Shown here one piece after another: positions 1 through 8,853 of a stretch of DNA of 25,398 bases (the first letter of the stretch is position 1; each line of letters begins with the position of its first letter). The DNA comes from Saccoglossus kowalevskii (lineage: Eukaryota; Hemichordata; Enteropneusta; Harrimaniidae). The position numbers and the translations under genes are program-made. The stretch covers positions 1 to 25,398 of the forward strand of contig NW_003110041.1 in assembly GCF_000003605.2 (NCBI RefSeq), given 5' to 3'. The notes under the pieces were generated by a model. That model made no database searches and was not told the origin of the DNA. It worked only from the letters and a program-made list of their open reading frames with translations.

Positions 1-492
1 AAAAGTGGGAAGTTGGGTGAAATGATTACTGTAGTTCAAGTGATATTAGCGTATTTCTAATTTACTTTTTAACTCAAACAATATTTATTTACTCACTGTT
101 TACTATAGCTAGAGCGCTGTACGTGTCTTCATTTTCAGGTTAGTTCTTCTGCCGATTTCTCGCAACAACAATGTGATTTTTTATTTGGGATTTCGAGAAA
201 CATAACATGAATCGTTATGGCATTCATAACACAACACCTCGCCATGTTTCAACTTTTAAGTAGTCAGTTAACAAGGTCTTTCATAGTAGCATTTCTATGG
301 GATTGACATACTATCATGAATGGGTTCAATTGTCAGTGTTCACTGATGGCGTCATTTGACCGGCCCTCTAGAGGCGAAATGACGCCAGGAAAAGCGGACG
401 TTTGTCGTCTGCTTCACAGCCCGTTTTATACCCAATATTTAGGGCATTTCGCAGCACATACAAGTTGTTTTTATTGACAGAATTCATTCATA
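1..492. other. No gene recognised (left flank)
   Basis: AT-rich sequence with no convincing coding frame. A short open frame begins with an ATG at 379 and runs about 32 codons, but nothing in it is recognisable. The only structured feature is the hairpin at 347-387. Confidence 0.6.
347..387. repeat. Inverted repeat (hairpin) with 11-bp perfect arms
   Basis: The arms TGGCGTCATTT (347-357) and AAATGACGCCA (377-387) are exact reverse complements around a 19-base GC-rich spacer, which itself holds the palindrome CTCTAGAG. It could be a remnant of transposon ends or a chance hairpin. No flanking target duplication was found. Confidence 0.6.
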
Positions 493-579
493 GATCTCAG
501 ATTTCATGTACAGAGTGTCAAAAGCCACACCTCTGCTCCCCTTTAAAGGACATTCACATCCAGATCGGTCGAGAGTATT
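493..579 (+). pseudogene. LINE reverse-transcriptase thumb fragment, left of the hAT insertion
   Basis: Read from 493 in frame, the sequence gives a short stretch with HVQSVKS followed by RTFTSRS, with one in-frame stop at 544. Non-LTR retrotransposon ORF2 proteins (CR1/L2-like and related) have after the reverse-transcriptase palm a motif of the form R-x-F-x-x-R, then about ten residues, then LYxxLVRPxLEY. The second half of that motif, YKLYVRPHLEY, appears at 5424 just beyond the hAT element, and the spacing between the halves comes out right if 581-5407 is removed. The left piece is only about 29 codons, so its identity rests mostly on this join. Confidence 0.55.
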
Positions 580-582
580 CAG

Positions 583-671
583 AGGTCGCGTTAACGCAAA
601 ATTATGCGTCCATAACGCAGAATAAAATACCAGGACGCAAACAAAAAATGTTTTGCGTTCAGAGGGACGCA
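583..671 (+). repeat. Left terminal and subterminal repeats of the hAT element
   Basis: The terminal inverted repeat AGGTCGCGTTA is followed by three copies of GGACGCA or TGCGTCC within 80 bases, interleaved with AACGCA-type half motifs. The same heptamer is clustered at the right end in both orientations. Confidence 0.75.
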
Positions 672-961
672 GTTAAATCGACTTGTACCATACAAACCTT
701 AACATGCGTACGGGATAAGCCATTTTGCGCATTGAGTAAAAATCGTTACTGTCACAATGTATCATTAATTATAATCACAACATATTGTCACAGTGGTTGG
801 ATATAAACAAATTAAAAACCAGCGGGTGATTTCAGTTGCCCGGGGACCAAGTGAAAACTGTAACAAAGTCATAACATTGTCCGTAAATGTTGCCGAAATG
901 AATATTCTTATTGGCTGACATGTGTGTAAACTGACAGCAATCACCAACGTAATTTGCATGC

Positions 962-1102
962 CGCCTGCTCTCGAGATGGGTGAAGACAAAACAGTCATAT
1001 TTTGACGTTTATATGATTGTATATGCATGTTTTACAAAAGACGGAGTGGCGAAATCTCATCTGATTGGAAATTATGATGTACCAAACGGAAATGCAGAAA
1101 CT
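962..1102 (+). pseudogene. hAT transposase, N-terminal fragment before the nested insertion
   Basis: Frame 2 from 962 is open for 47 codons and contains FTKDGVAKS and DVPNGNAET. In the ZNF862/C17orf113-like branch of hAT transposases the corresponding stretch is a beta-strand region of the form VxYVRFxxxNGxV, followed by a GTAETI-type motif. The reading stops being recognisable exactly at 1102, where the nested element begins with CAGGCCCG. It resumes in frame at 4015 with IKNKITSILND. No zinc-finger (BED) domain or other N-terminal part is visible to the left, so the protein is truncated as well as interrupted. Confidence 0.75.
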
Positions 1103-2413
1103 CAGGCCCGTAGCCAGCACTTTTGAATAGGGGGTTCGAAAACAACAATACTATTTTTAATGTGAAACGTGTGAATTTTATAGTATTTAAAAAAGTGTCT
1201 TTGAGCTCTGTTACAGACATTATTTATATTCACGGTTTTAAATTCAATTGGTTTACTTTGTGTTACGTTGGTTATTTCACATAACTTCTTTGAACTATTT
1301 TACCATTTTAGAGAAGGGGTCCAGAGCCATTTCCCACCCACAGACAAACACAGCCTCACCCTTGATCCACTACGGCAAAATGTTGTACACAAAAAAGAAA
1401 AGACTATACGTGTCTTAGCATTATTGTGTAAGCATTTTAAGGTTGAATACTACTCATGATTTTTTTCGCTCTTCGCAGATGTTAGCGCACATAAAAGTGA
1501 CACGATTTCATGTCTAAATCTGTCTAGAATTATTCACTTTAGTATTATGTAAATTTATTTATGTAAAGGACCTCAGCCCATCGTACAAAATGTAATGGGT
1601 AGAAAAGTGCATAACACATTTTAAAAACAATACAACATCCATGTAAACATATGGTTAAGTTAAGTTGCATTCATATTCATCTCGTCGCTTGAAAACTTTT
1701 AAAAGATACAGAGCTAGTTGATAAATGATTGTGAAATTGAGGCATGCCATTCTTGCTGATATTTATTTTAATCTTTGAGTAAATATCTCTTAGAAATTTG
1801 CAGTATCTCCAACTTGATTTTCAAACCAGACAATGCTGAAACCATATTCGAACAGGAAAATGTTATGTGGATTACCCAAGTAAGTCTGCCAGATGAGTCT
1901 TGTCTAATCGTTTAAGCCTGATATAACATATTTTGGGGTTCCAGCTAGTTTTCACTTCCATTAATTTTAACCAATATGAGATAACCACAGCATAATGGCA
2001 GCCTTCCACATTCGTCGAACATCGCTACATTGTTTGTACAACTATTAAGTAGATATCTGCAAAATGTTGTCTGTCCCCTCTCGATTTCTGCATTTTCGTA
2101 CCCCTATATCGCTACTATACAAAATAGCTGGCACAATGATTGCATCAAACATATTAAATGCACTAACCAATGGCACATCACCAAGTTTCTTACAGTATGT
2201 AAATGTTGTGGTTCACTGTAAATCTGTTTTGGAGGGCAGTAAAATAATATGCATATAGTGGCAGTTTAGCAGCGGTCTTTGTAGACTTCAATAACTATAG
2301 TAATATGTGTTCTGACACTGAACACATGACTTTAGAGTGTACATCTTCTTTTTATGAACCAACTAAAAATATAGTCAATTTTCTAAGACATCAAAGAGAA
2401 ACGTGTCGGGCAC

Positions 2414-2428
2414 TATATATATATATAT
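2414..2428. repeat. (TA)n microsatellite
   Basis: About seven and a half TA units in an AT-rich background. Confidence 0.8.
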
Positions 2429-2514
2429 GTCTTTTTCACCATATGTTACCGGGAATTGTGAGATATTGGCATATATGCTTGCCATATGAAATAAACAAAC
2501 AAAACATATTGTTA

Positions 2515-2555
2515 TTTCATTTTTACATGATATATCATTTATGTAAAAAATGAAA
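2515..2555. repeat. AT-rich imperfect palindrome
   Basis: The arms TTTCATTTTTACAT (2515-2528) and ATGTAAAAAATGAAA (2541-2555) pair with one unpaired base, around a GATATATC-containing centre. Weaker complementarity continues outward. It could be a small MITE remnant, but no target duplication is visible. Confidence 0.5.
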
Positions 2556-2894
2556 CTGACAATAGTTTGTGTAGCACACTTAGGCATATCACACAATACA
2601 TTACATAAGTTATCCTCATTGGATGTAACTTTGCGAACGTATCAATATCGATTTCTCGATGAATGTGACCCGAAGTAAAGCTAGAGATGTCAATCTCTCT
2701 TTCTCAATATATTTATTCAACCTTCACCTAAATGATCTGCTCGACCCGTAGGTTTACACTATTGTCCAATATCAAAGGCTACACGTACTAATACAATAAG
2801 TTGGCTGATACACTTGGAACAGAACAGTATATACTAGTATGCCATCATTAGCTTGAAGAATACAAAACTAATGAACCAAACTAGGAAAGTACAG

Positions 2895-3630
2895 TGTCGT
2901 GTTGTTGTATCAATCTCGTTCGATCCCCACACAAACTGAGCGAACTATCAGGGGATAAATCTCTTCTCTCTGGGGGGTTCTCCACACTGTCAGGGGAAAA
3001 ACTCGTCTCGTCTCTCTATCTCGTCCCCTTGAGGTACGGGATCGGGAAAGTCACTTATACTTTACAGTCAAATAAGACACACACAACGAAATACGTTTCA
3101 GCTCTCGTCTTAGTCGGTCAATCGAGCACTCTATAAGACACAGCGCCCTGGGGAAAAAATCCCCAAGACTCTCGCAAGGCTGACCCAAGACTAGCCCAAG
3201 ACTGGACTGCCTCAAGGCTCGCCCCTGGACTCTCTCGGACTGCGTCTGTCGTGGAGTATTCGCCAAGACCAACTCAAACTCTCTTTATTCATTTTCAAAA
3301 CTCTAACCAATTACAATGCAGTAAAAAGACTCTAGGGCGTAACCTTCAATCATAAAGCCAATCACACTAAGTACTGAATACGTCATATCTTTTGATTAAT
3401 CGTTCACTACATTAATAACTACGGATGTCAGAATAGCGACGGTATCTTGTAATTAGTTCCAAACCACTGAGCCAAGTTCCGTCCAAAACTTCAAATAGAC
3501 CTACACGATGACAGACATAACACAGCAATTCGCTAATAATCAGTTAATTAAGTCAGTCAACAGATACGCAAAAACAAATTCATGACAGAACACTAGCACA
3601 AGACAAACGGCCCTATTCAGAACCACCACA
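2895..3630 (-). mobile_element. Solo-LTR-like block (tentative)
   Basis: This 736-base stretch begins TG and ends CA. About 400 bases of it (2895-3300) are much richer in GC than the surroundings. Read on the minus strand it starts TGTGGTGGTTCTGAA. It has ATTGG boxes and an AATAAA in the middle (3284-3289 on +), a pyrimidine/purine-biased, CTCGTC-rich second half with three CCAAGACT repeats (on +), and ends in ACAACACGACA. That layout suits a U3-R-U5 LTR in minus orientation. No primer-binding site follows and no matching 4-6 bp target duplication was found, so a solo LTR is only a suggestion. It could be another repeat type. Confidence 0.35.
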
Positions 3631-3969
3631 TCCTTCAGAGAGTGACTACCATTACATTATTGTTTCAATGTTGTTTTAATATTTAATATCAGCTGCCTGG
3701 ACGCTATCTTCATTACATCATAGCGGAATCGCCGTATAAAATCTTGCCCATTTATAACAACTATTTTTGATTGGCTGTTGTGAAGCTGAGACGGCATAAC
3801 TTCACGATTGACATTTAAAGCTCATTGCCACCAAAATGCTCATTACTATGCAATGTCGGCTGAGTCTGATAGTTACTCCACTGAGTCAGGTGATTTAAAC
3901 GATGATATTAATTTTAATTAATTATGTTCTAATCTACGATCATAAAACTATTCACTCCCCAAATTTATG
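3631..3969. other. Interior of nested element, no gene recognised
   Basis: AT-rich sequence leading to the right terminal inverted repeat. A 22-codon acidic, serine-rich reading frame begins with an ATG at 3853, but it has no recognisable partner. Confidence 0.5.
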
Positions 3970-4014
3970 GTTTTCGACCGACAGCCCCCCCCCCCCAACT
4001 ACGGGCCTGAAACT

Positions 4015-5255
4015 ATAAAGAACAAAATTACATCTATTTTAAATGACATGAACACAACAATATTTAAAGTAATGGGATTTGGTTCCCATGGAGCGGCAGT
4101 TATGAAAGGGAGGCGGACGGGCGTTAGTACTCGTTTGAAGCAGCTCAACCTGCTGATGACATCTGTGCACTGCGCCGCTCATCGCATCGCTCTTGCTTAG
4201 TCGGGTGCTGCAAAGAAAATCGAATCGATCTCTCACTATCGGCAAATGGTTAATACAATATTCAACCATTTTAAATAGTCGTTATGAGAGATTACGGGAG
4301 CTGGATCGTATTTTGGACGAGAATGAGTTCACAAGTTTGAAAGACTTCAGCTCACTTCGCTGGCTATCACTGAGTAAAGCCGTTGAGGGAATTGAACATA
4401 ATTGGTCTTCTCTTGTGACACAGTTTGGCGAAGACGGTCGTAACAACCTCACTGCTGATGGTTTATTAAAACAGATTTCGAAATACAGTTTTATGGCTAA
4501 TACGTACATGCTACTTGATGTAATGCCCATTATGGACAGACTCAATAAAATATTTCAACGGATGTAAATATCGGAATTATCAAGCCATCTGTCAAGACAG
4601 CTCTTGATTTATTGGGTAATTTACTGGACGACCCGGGTGACAAGGAAGCCAACTTTGAAAGCCAAATCACAAATAGTGTGTATTATAAAGGACATAAAAT
4701 GACTTTTGCAGGCAGAGCAAATATACAAAGCTACAAAACTGTGAGACGGGAATTTATTCAAACTTGGAAGATAGATTTCCGTCTATCAATCAACGCTTTG
4801 GACGTACTTCTCAACCCGACAGGTTTTTCTGATGATTACGGGGAACTCAGTGATCACGGAAATAATGCCTTGGAACGGATTATTAATGTTTTGACAACAG
4901 ATGTTGACGGAGTGCCACAAATAATTGAACCAGACGTTCTGAGAGGCGAATTTCTGGCTTATAAACATGCAATGAAAAATCACGGTGGACTTGTCGTGTT
5001 TTATTAACAGAATATAAAGACATGTTCCCGCAATTTACCACTCTAAGTATAGCGCTTATCATACCAGTGTCAACCGTGCAGTGTGGGCGTGGGTTCAGCA
5101 CACAGAATCGTATTTCTACTGCTAGAAGAAGCAGACTTACTTCTGACCATAGCGATAATTTGATGATTCTGTCCATGGAAGGACGTGACATTGAACAATT
5201 TAATTATGCAAGAGCTATTGAAATATTTAAAAGCAATGACAGGCGTAAAGTTTAA
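4015..5255 (+). pseudogene. hAT-family transposase (ZNF862-like), frameshifted remainder
   Basis: hAT transposases cut and paste their element through an RNase H-fold core and a C-terminal dimerisation domain. Read across four frame segments, the order is as follows. GFGSHGAAVM (from 4075) and HCAAHRIALA are the catalytic-region and Cys-x-x-His motifs. A stop sits at 4198. SLRWLSLSKAVEGIEHNW follows a frameshift near 4275. IIKPSVKTALDLL follows a +/-1 shift near 4561. The last part, from 5007 in a third frame, is the hAT dimerisation domain with IPVSTVQCGRGFSTQNRIS and a terminal RSRLTSDHSDNLM. The usual C-E-R-x-FS core reads C-G-R-G-FS here. At least two stops and three frameshifts make it non-functional. 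The family is clear; the sub-branch is my recollection of ZNF862-like proteins. Confidence 0.85.
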
Positions 5256-5347
5256 TTGGTATGTTGAAAAATGAGCGCAAACAATTTGTTACATGTGATC
5301 AGGTCACGTGGGGAAACCATTAATTAAAACGCACGCAGTGTTTACCG

Positions 5348-5407
5348 GGACGCATTTTTTTGTTACATGCGTCCAGGGACGTGTTTTATGGAAACCTAAC
5401 GCGACCT
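5348..5407 (-). repeat. Right terminal and subterminal repeats of the hAT element
   Basis: Holds GGACGCA (5348-5354), TGCGTCC (5368-5374) and a partial GGACG (5377-5381), ending in TAACGCGACCT, the exact complement of the left terminus. Confidence 0.75.
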
Positions 5408-5755
5408 GAGTACTATTCCTGCATACAAGTTATACGTCAGACCACATCTAGAATATAGTATCCGGGCTTGGAACCCTTGTCAAGCTCACTTCACTTACTA
5501 CATGTCGTTTACGTGGTGACTTAATCTAAATCTACAAGATCATGCAGGGTGCAGACGGACCTGAACATCAAAAGTCCTTCAATGTTGCCAGGGATTTAAC
5601 AACGCGGGTCACCATTTGAAATTACTGAAGCCCCATTGCACTTTTTCACAATTACATCACAATTACAGTTTCTTCTTACGAAATATTAATGTGTGGAATA
5701 GTTTATCAAGCCATGCGTTATGGCAACATCTATGAACATGTTTAAACATAGACCG
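5408..5755 (+). pseudogene. LINE ORF2 C-terminal end, right of the hAT insertion
   Basis: From 5424 the frame reads YKLYVRPHLEYSIRAWNP, the hallmark stretch after the reverse-transcriptase palm in CR1/L2-like LINEs. Near 5673-5720 another frame gives FLRNINVWNSLS, matching the usual C-terminal F-x-x-R-x-x-N-x-WN-x-L motif. The middle is frameshifted. Together with 493-579 this is one LINE copy that the hAT element entered. Seven residues separate the RS dipeptide on the left from the YK on the right after removal of the hAT, which is the spacing I remember for the family. Confidence 0.7.
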
Positions 5756-5867
5756 TATGGTTGCATGCTAAACCTGTAATTTCTGTGAGCAGTACAAGCT
5801 TTTTGGCTTTTTGTCTACGGCAATTTAGTATGGTATTTACGAAACAACTGGCTGATACAATTTTTTT

Positions 5868-7548
5868 CCAAATTGTGGCGAAGCACAGTATGATGAAGAT
5901 GGTAAACCTAAAAAGATGTATTATAATCTCCCACTGATTCCTAGACAACATCAAATGTATTGTGTGCCACACATATCAGCTCTGCTGCAGAACCATACTA
6001 CCGAAGATAATAATTTGTATAGTGACGTTTGGAATACCAATTCTTAGAAGAATCTCTATGCTGAAAGCGGGCTATTCAAGGCAAGTCATATTATATTATA
6101 TTAATAGTAGGTTAACGTGCCATTTTTAATATGGAGCATGGTATTTCTACAAAATGTTAATCATTTAAACAATAGTTGATTGACGGAATGTTTAAATTTG
6201 CACAATTACATGCATGCTTACACATGCATGTAGACAAGGGGAGATAGTTGTATATATATTGTTCTGGTGGTGCGATACAATATAGCGATCTTACAATTAA
6301 TTTTACCTTCTCTTTCAATATAGGATGAGAAAAGATGTCTGTCCTTGGGCTTTTCTTCAGATGCCAGCATTTGAACTTGCCATACTCTATATGACCACAG
6401 GCACTGAAATTTAAAATTTACCTCCAACAGTGCGTGAACATATGGAAATGTTGATGTTGGTCGGAGTAATACCTGGTATGTAAATCATGCATGTATGAGC
6501 TATCTGAAATTACTTTTAACACAAAATATTCCCATTTTGAACATTAACACATTAATTGCTATGTGGATTTTTTACCATACATTATTGACGGCTTTTGGTT
6601 TAATCTACTAATTATGTATGCACATTATTATATTTATCCTAGTATGTTACAGGTGAAGTCAATGAATTTGGGGCAGTAATAGGAAACTTGAAAATCAAAC
6701 TGCTAATTTGTTTGGCCACTTACATTGGACGCTACCTCATGGATGTATCTTGTATATTTCAGGTCCAAGCACACCATCAGACATGAATGGTTTCCACGAA
6801 TTGTTGGCACATCAAAAGTGTGTTGAAATGTGGGATGCATACAGAAGAGAGTCTGTTGTGTTGAAAGCAGATATAATCATGAATACAATGGATTGGCCTA
6901 CTAGATGCAAATGTTTCAATTTTAAATCTGCCAACTTCAAGTAATGCGTGTCCTTACTGCAGAATTAGAGGTGATTTCAATTTTATTTTTTAAACATAAT
7001 TAATATAATATAATTTTTTACAACATAATTAGGGGGTCTGATTAAAATCAGATCCATGTTTTTGACTTATTTTATTTAAAATAAGATCCTAATCAGATTT
7101 GGGGGGGGGGCTTCAATTGAGAAACTGTTAAATAGCATTTTATAAGAAAATGTGTGTAAATACTTATTTTCAGTATATGCATTTTATCTTTGAAGGTAAA
7201 CATTTGAAAGCATTGGACAAGACTGTGCTCATTGGAAGTCACAACTTCTTGCCATCTGATCATCCACTGAAAGAAGGTATGGAATTACCATCTTTTAAAG
7301 TGAATCATGTTGTAGATTCAAGTAGCAGAACAACTAATCTGGAAAATATCAAATATGGTAAAGCCCTAAATGAGATAAAGACGAAAATTAAAGATATTGA
7401 AACAGTCTTGAGTCAAGTACATACATTCTTCAATGATAAATATTCTGTGAATTATTGTATAAATATATTTGTAATCATAAACCATACAGGAAAGAAGTGG
7501 CAGATGTCTTTAAGCTATTGCAAAATAAACTGCAAAATGTTCACTAAA
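5868..7548 (+). pseudogene. Transposase_21 (tnp2-type) transposase, N-terminal exons
   Basis: Tnp2-type proteins are transposases of CACTA-like elements. Four exon-like blocks can be read. Block 1 (5868-6093) has CGEAQYDEDGKPKK and LPLIPR, one stop at about 6045. Block 2 (6324-6475) has NLPPTVREHMEML and LVGVIPG, one stop at 6412. Block 3 (6763-6970) has GPSTPSDMNGF, WDAYRRES and, after a frameshift, CPYCRIRG. Block 4 (7196-7440) has VLIGSHNFLPSDHPLK. The family order is a Cys/GKP region, PLIPRL, NLP, IPGP, then L-x-A-lle/Leu and FLP-x-H-P. Introns 6476-6762 and 6971-7195 have GT-AG ends, and both split a Gly codon as G|GT. The catalytic middle beyond block 4 is not recognisable. Family call by motif order; the exon edges of block 1 are approximate. 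Confidence 0.75.
7031..7110. repeat. Palindromic, G-run-bounded segment in an intron
   Basis: Contains the palindrome TCTGATTAAAATCAGA (7037-7052), a second imperfect palindrome around TTATTTTATTTAAAATAA, then ATCCTAATCAGATTT and a run of ten Gs (7101-7110). TCTGATTA is inverted between the two ends. It may be a short MITE inside the intron at 6971-7195. Confidence 0.4.
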
Positions 7549-7708
7549 TAAAAACTGAAATTCTATGGTTATTTCTTCACTACTCTTAACTAAAATTACA
7601 AGATAGTATCCTTATACATCATTCTCAAATAAATTATGATCATCTGACGCAAAATTTAAAGTCCTATCTATTGGCCTGCAATCTCAATTACACAACTTTC
7701 ATTTTCAG

Positions 7709-7810
7709 GTATATTTAAGCCACAAAGAAGGTGATCGAAAATATTTCTGGAAGACAGGAGCTTTGTTTTGTCCACATATAGGGAAAATGGGCAGAAGTGT
7801 GTGCCAATAG
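7709..7810 (+). pseudogene. Possible exon, 33 codons, unrecognised
   Basis: It follows a good acceptor (TTTCATTTTCAG at 7697-7708) and stays open for 33 codons to a stop at 7808. The composition is protein-like, with W, several charged residues and KYFWKTGALFCPHIGKMG. It sits between the two recognised halves of the tnp2-type gene, so it may be a middle exon of it, but I match it to no motif. Chance is not excluded. Confidence 0.25.
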
Positions 7811-8853
7811 ATAAATCTTATTGCATATAAATGAGATATATTTCATCAGTAAATTATATCACTCATTCCATTGAAAATACATTAACCACAACAATCTCTT
7901 TTTATGCTGGAGTTTATAGAATGTGTTATTCACCTGAAGAATTGGCTTGCCCATTCGAATCGTCGTGTTCACCCTTTTTAAGCTAAGTTCTGTTTTATAT
8001 TTAAATCATTATTTTGTGATTGATAAATATTATATACATTTACATTAAAGATTATGGCAAAAGATTTGTCAGAGTTGTCCAAGATCATGAAATGAGAATC
8101 AGAACTTGGAAGATTTGAACTGGATACCAGTGTGTAAGTATTTATATATTGTTGACACATAAGGTATTACATTGTGGAATTCCAATCCTGAAAAGGTACT
8201 TAAAGGATTGACAGGTCCCTGACACAGAGATATAAACAATTGTCTGTTGGAATGTTCTTTTGTTTTTCATTCAGGCAGTCAATTCATATGTCCGTTGTCT
8301 GTCTAAGTAATGGTGATCACTCTGTGACTGCTAAACTTAGCAACATCATAGGTACCACCAATACCAGCTGCCCAACTTCCTTAATTTGCACTTGCAAGTA
8401 CAATGTATATTTTCCCTGTCTGTCACTTTCCTTTGTTTGGAGGGCATAGATTAACAACAACAAAACACACAAATGTTCAAATACTAACTGCGACCATGCT
8501 GCAACCCAATTAAATACAATTACTATATAACATTCCACATGGTCACTACAAGCTGTGTAAATTCCAAGAAAATTTATTCTGTAATATTGTGAAAAGAAAA
8601 AACATACTACTGGTTGTTACAGTATGGGCATAGTGAATTAACCATGTTTTACATTGGAAATCTAGGCATTTTGGATCTCTTGTGTACACCTTCAATCTCA
8701 ACCATAAAACTATATTTATATTTATATTAGATAATTATATTTGTGATGTGTTTTGACACTAAAAAATATAACAATACAAATCACTGGCGGTTCGACTCAC
8801 TAGCTTTTGACTCGTGGACTACAATGGTTGTGAATATGGCTTGCACATTCTAG
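7811..8853. other. No gene recognised
   Basis: AT-rich sequence between recognisable parts of the tnp2-type gene. It presumably holds decayed introns and the lost middle of that gene. No frame here carries a motif I can name. Confidence 0.5.

Larger units (their letters stand above)
1144..2894. other. Interior of nested element, no gene recognised
   Basis: AT-rich non-coding sequence. The longest frames are under 85 codons and show no recognisable domain or conserved composition. It holds a short TA microsatellite at 2414-2428 and an AT-rich hairpin at 2515-2555. Confidence 0.6.
1103..4009. mobile_element. Nested terminal-inverted-repeat DNA transposon (2.9 kb)
   Basis: The left end starts CAGGCCCGTAG at 1103 and the right end is its exact complement, CTACGGGCCTG, ending at 4009. 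The similarity extends imperfectly for about 40 bases, since both ends also carry TCGAAAAC at the inner edge (1136-1143; complement at 3970-3977) with a G-rich run between (12 Cs at 3985-3996 on this strand). AAACT directly precedes the left end (1098-1102) and directly follows the right end (4010-4014), a 5-bp target duplication. Both sides read into hAT transposase in the same frame. No transposase was recognised inside, so it is non-autonomous or gutted. A 5-bp duplication with CAG ends fits a hAT5-type element, but that is inference. Confidence 0.82.
581..5407 (+). mobile_element. Decayed hAT transposon, itself split by a nested element
   Basis: The ends are inverted: AGGTCGCGTTA at 583-593 and its exact reverse complement TAACGCGACCT at 5397-5407. 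Inside each end the heptamer GGACGCA or its complement recurs (605-611, 633-639, 665-671 on the left; 5348-5354, 5368-5374 on the right), the kind of subterminal repeat that hAT transposases bind. A degraded hAT transposase lies between. GAGTA occurs just outside both ends (573-577 and 5408-5412), probably the surviving core of an 8-bp target duplication. Without the nested 2.9-kb element the hAT element would be about 1.9 kb, shorter than an autonomous copy, in keeping with loss of the N-terminal coding part. Exact outer boundaries are uncertain by 2-3 bases. Confidence 0.8.

Noticed and set aside
402-806. 134-codon plus-strand frame
   Set aside because: It crosses the LINE/hAT border at about 580 and the hAT subterminal repeats, and has no recognisable domain.
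1032-1220. Minus-strand frame running through the left terminal repeat of the nested element
   Set aside because: It crosses the insertion border between hAT coding sequence and the TIR element, so it cannot be an ancestral gene.
3853-3921. Short acidic, serine-rich frame starting MSAESDSYSTES, resembling the N-terminus of some transposases
   Set aside because: Only 22 codons, and it stops some 50 bases before the right terminal repeat of the nested element, leaving no room for a protein in that direction.
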